NCBI RefSeq assembly: GCF_039538365.1
Contig: NZ_BAABCA010000001.1
Span: 496,001 to 560,000 of the forward strand
From: Postechiella marina
GTDB lineage: Bacteria; Bacteroidota; Bacteroidia; Flavobacteriales; Flavobacteriaceae
Reading direction: 5' to 3'
DNA: 64,000 nt
The notes beneath the pieces were generated by a model, which worked only from the letters and a program-made list of their open reading frames with translations, had not been told where the DNA came from and ran no database searches. Below, piece after piece: positions 63,107 through 64,000 of this stretch. How positions within the stretch are numbered: position 1 is the first letter of the stretch; each line of letters begins with the position of its first letter. The position numbers and the translations under genes are program-made.

Positions 63107-64000
63107 TTATCGTTTTAATGCAAAATGACCTTTAATGTTAAAAGTCTCTCCATCTTGAATTACATCTGCAGAAAACCAATAATCGTCTGAAGGCATATTG
63201 GCTCCATTAAAAGTACCATCCCAACCTAAAGCAGTATGTGGTAAACTTTTTAATAATTTACCATGTCTATTAAAAATATTAACAACAGTACCTGGTAATT
63301 GCTCTATGCCAATAATATGCCAAGTATCGAAATCTCCATCGTTATTTGGTGTTACAAATTTAGGAACATCAAAAACGGTTACAACTCTCGATATATCCAT
63401 ACACCCGTTTAAATCTCTAACTGTAACCGTGTGCATACCAAAAGTAACGTTCTCGAATATATTAGATTCTTGGTGTTCGCCATCATCTAAAATATAAACA
63501 TAATCTCCAGCGCCACTAACATCTACAGTAATGCTATTTGGGTCTGTAAAATCTACCGTTGTTGTAAAGTTAATATTTGCTACTTCAGATTCTATTAAGG
63601 TAAAGTTTTTAGTAAACGAACAGCCTGTAGTTTTAGTAACACGTACCCAGTGATCTCCTAAATCTGGAACATCAAACTCTACTTCGGCAGTAGTTTGACC
63701 ATTATCCCAAAGGTATGTATCGCTAATATCTCCTGTATTAGCACTTATTGTCATTGGTAAGTCGTTTATACATAATGGCTCTATATCATCAATAGGTATT
63801 ACAGGTAAGGGGTTTACTGTTAAAGTGAATTGTGTAACATCGTAGCAGCCTGTATTTGTGTTTACTATGCGTGCATAAATAACTTCTCCGTCTGTTGCGC
63901 TATGCAAATTATTTAAGCGATTGGTATTATTTTGTGCATTAGCTATATCGCTATTGTAATAATATACAGCATGTATTGCAGCGTTTTGACTTCCTATTAT
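63107..64000 (-). CDS. Third T9SS type B secreted protein, C-terminal part (5' end beyond the window)
   Basis: The C-terminal 297 residues of a secreted protein. The frame stays open to the right edge and encodes a stretch containing VYYYNSDIANAQNN before the GEVIYARIVNTNTGC end of a CD-type repeat. An apparent start at 63907 is a TTG inside this repeat and not a real start. A PKD-like region follows, with an NGC-ending, SprB-like segment (TVRDLNGCMDISR), then the T9SS type B domain KFVTPNNDGDFDTWHI to HFALKR. It is closer to the 2169-residue protein than to the 1917-residue one in this region. It lies 147 bases upstream of the latter. Confidence 0.87.
   Translation of the reverse strand: MIGSQNAAIHAVYYYNSDIANAQNNTNRLNNLHSATDGEVIYARIVNTNTGCYDVTQFTLTVNPLPVIPIDDIEPLCINDLPMTISANTGDISDTYLWDNGQTTAEVEFDVPDLGDHWVRVTKTTGCSFTKNFTLIESEVANINFTTTVDFTDPNSITVDVSGAGDYVYILDDGEHQESNIFENVTFGMHTVTVRDLNGCMDISRVVTVFDVPKFVTPNNDGDFDTWHIIGIEQLPGTVVNIFNRHGKLLKSLPHTALGWDGTFNGANMPSDDYWFSADVIQDGETFNIKGHFALKR

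Noticed and set aside
63905..63907. Start codon for a separate 266-residue gene at 63907
   Set aside because: It is a TTG inside a repeat whose frame continues upstream to the window edge with matching repeat sequence, so the gene is simply cut by the edge.
1..64000. tRNA, rRNA, prophage or insertion-sequence genes
   Set aside because: I looked for cloverleaf-like intergenic sequences, integrases, transposases and terminal repeats and saw none I could support.

Overview
The window is a chromosomal segment from a low-GC Bacteroidota, almost certainly a marine member of the Flavobacteriaceae. Supporting signs are type IX secretion (T9SS) type B sorting domains, a GldF/GldG gliding-motility ABC module, a SusC/SusD pair, many lipoprotein signal peptides, AT-rich leaders without strong Shine-Dalgarno sequences, and several Bacteroidota-type -7 boxes (TAnnTTTG). 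I see no rRNA, tRNA, CRISPR array, prophage or insertion sequence. The genus cannot be fixed from the sequence alone.

Layout. 1-5.7 kb (minus strand): the start of an AraC-like regulator running off the left edge, a small membrane protein, a short-chain dehydrogenase, a NUMOD4/HNH endonuclease, two tandem M28 aminopeptidases, an acidic-tailed membrane protein and a DUF3108 protein. 5.9-7.2 kb: a universal stress protein and a DUF4870 membrane protein. 7.3-12.2 kb (minus): SAM hydroxide adenosyltransferase, a monooxygenase-like protein, a fused GldF-GldG gene and dnaN. 12.3-14.4 kb: phoH and purC. 14.5-24.8 kb: small proteins, polyphosphate glucokinase, a serine hydrolase, a 1656-residue DUF4132 protein with a small partner, an outer-membrane barrel and aroQ. 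24.8-38 kb: mostly housekeeping (lpdA, type II NADH dehydrogenase, msrB, an M48 protease, an MFS transporter, clpC, gyrA and a TPR protein).

38.1-47.4 kb is a compact polysaccharide utilisation locus: a beta-helix enzyme resembling GH110 alpha-galactosidases, SusC, SusD, a large surface lipoprotein and a small lipoprotein. They would work together as enzyme, glycan-binding lipoproteins and TonB-dependent importer. No dedicated regulator is seen, but a 21-bp-spaced direct repeat precedes the enzyme gene and a bulged hairpin precedes susC. 47.4-48.4 kb holds a divergent pair (DUF1456 and a TerB-like protein) around a region with iterated CGATAA boxes. uvrB follows.

50.5-64 kb (minus) is a tandem array of three giant secreted proteins (2169 aa, 1917 aa, and one cut by the right edge). 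Each ends in a T9SS type B domain, and each carries cysteine-paired repeats of about 90 residues. The 2169-aa protein also has a DNA-level super-repeat of about 0.83 kb.

Most notable for follow-up are the GldF-GldG fusion, the DUF4132 pair, the adhesin array with its super-repeat, and the two groups of helically phased upstream repeats.
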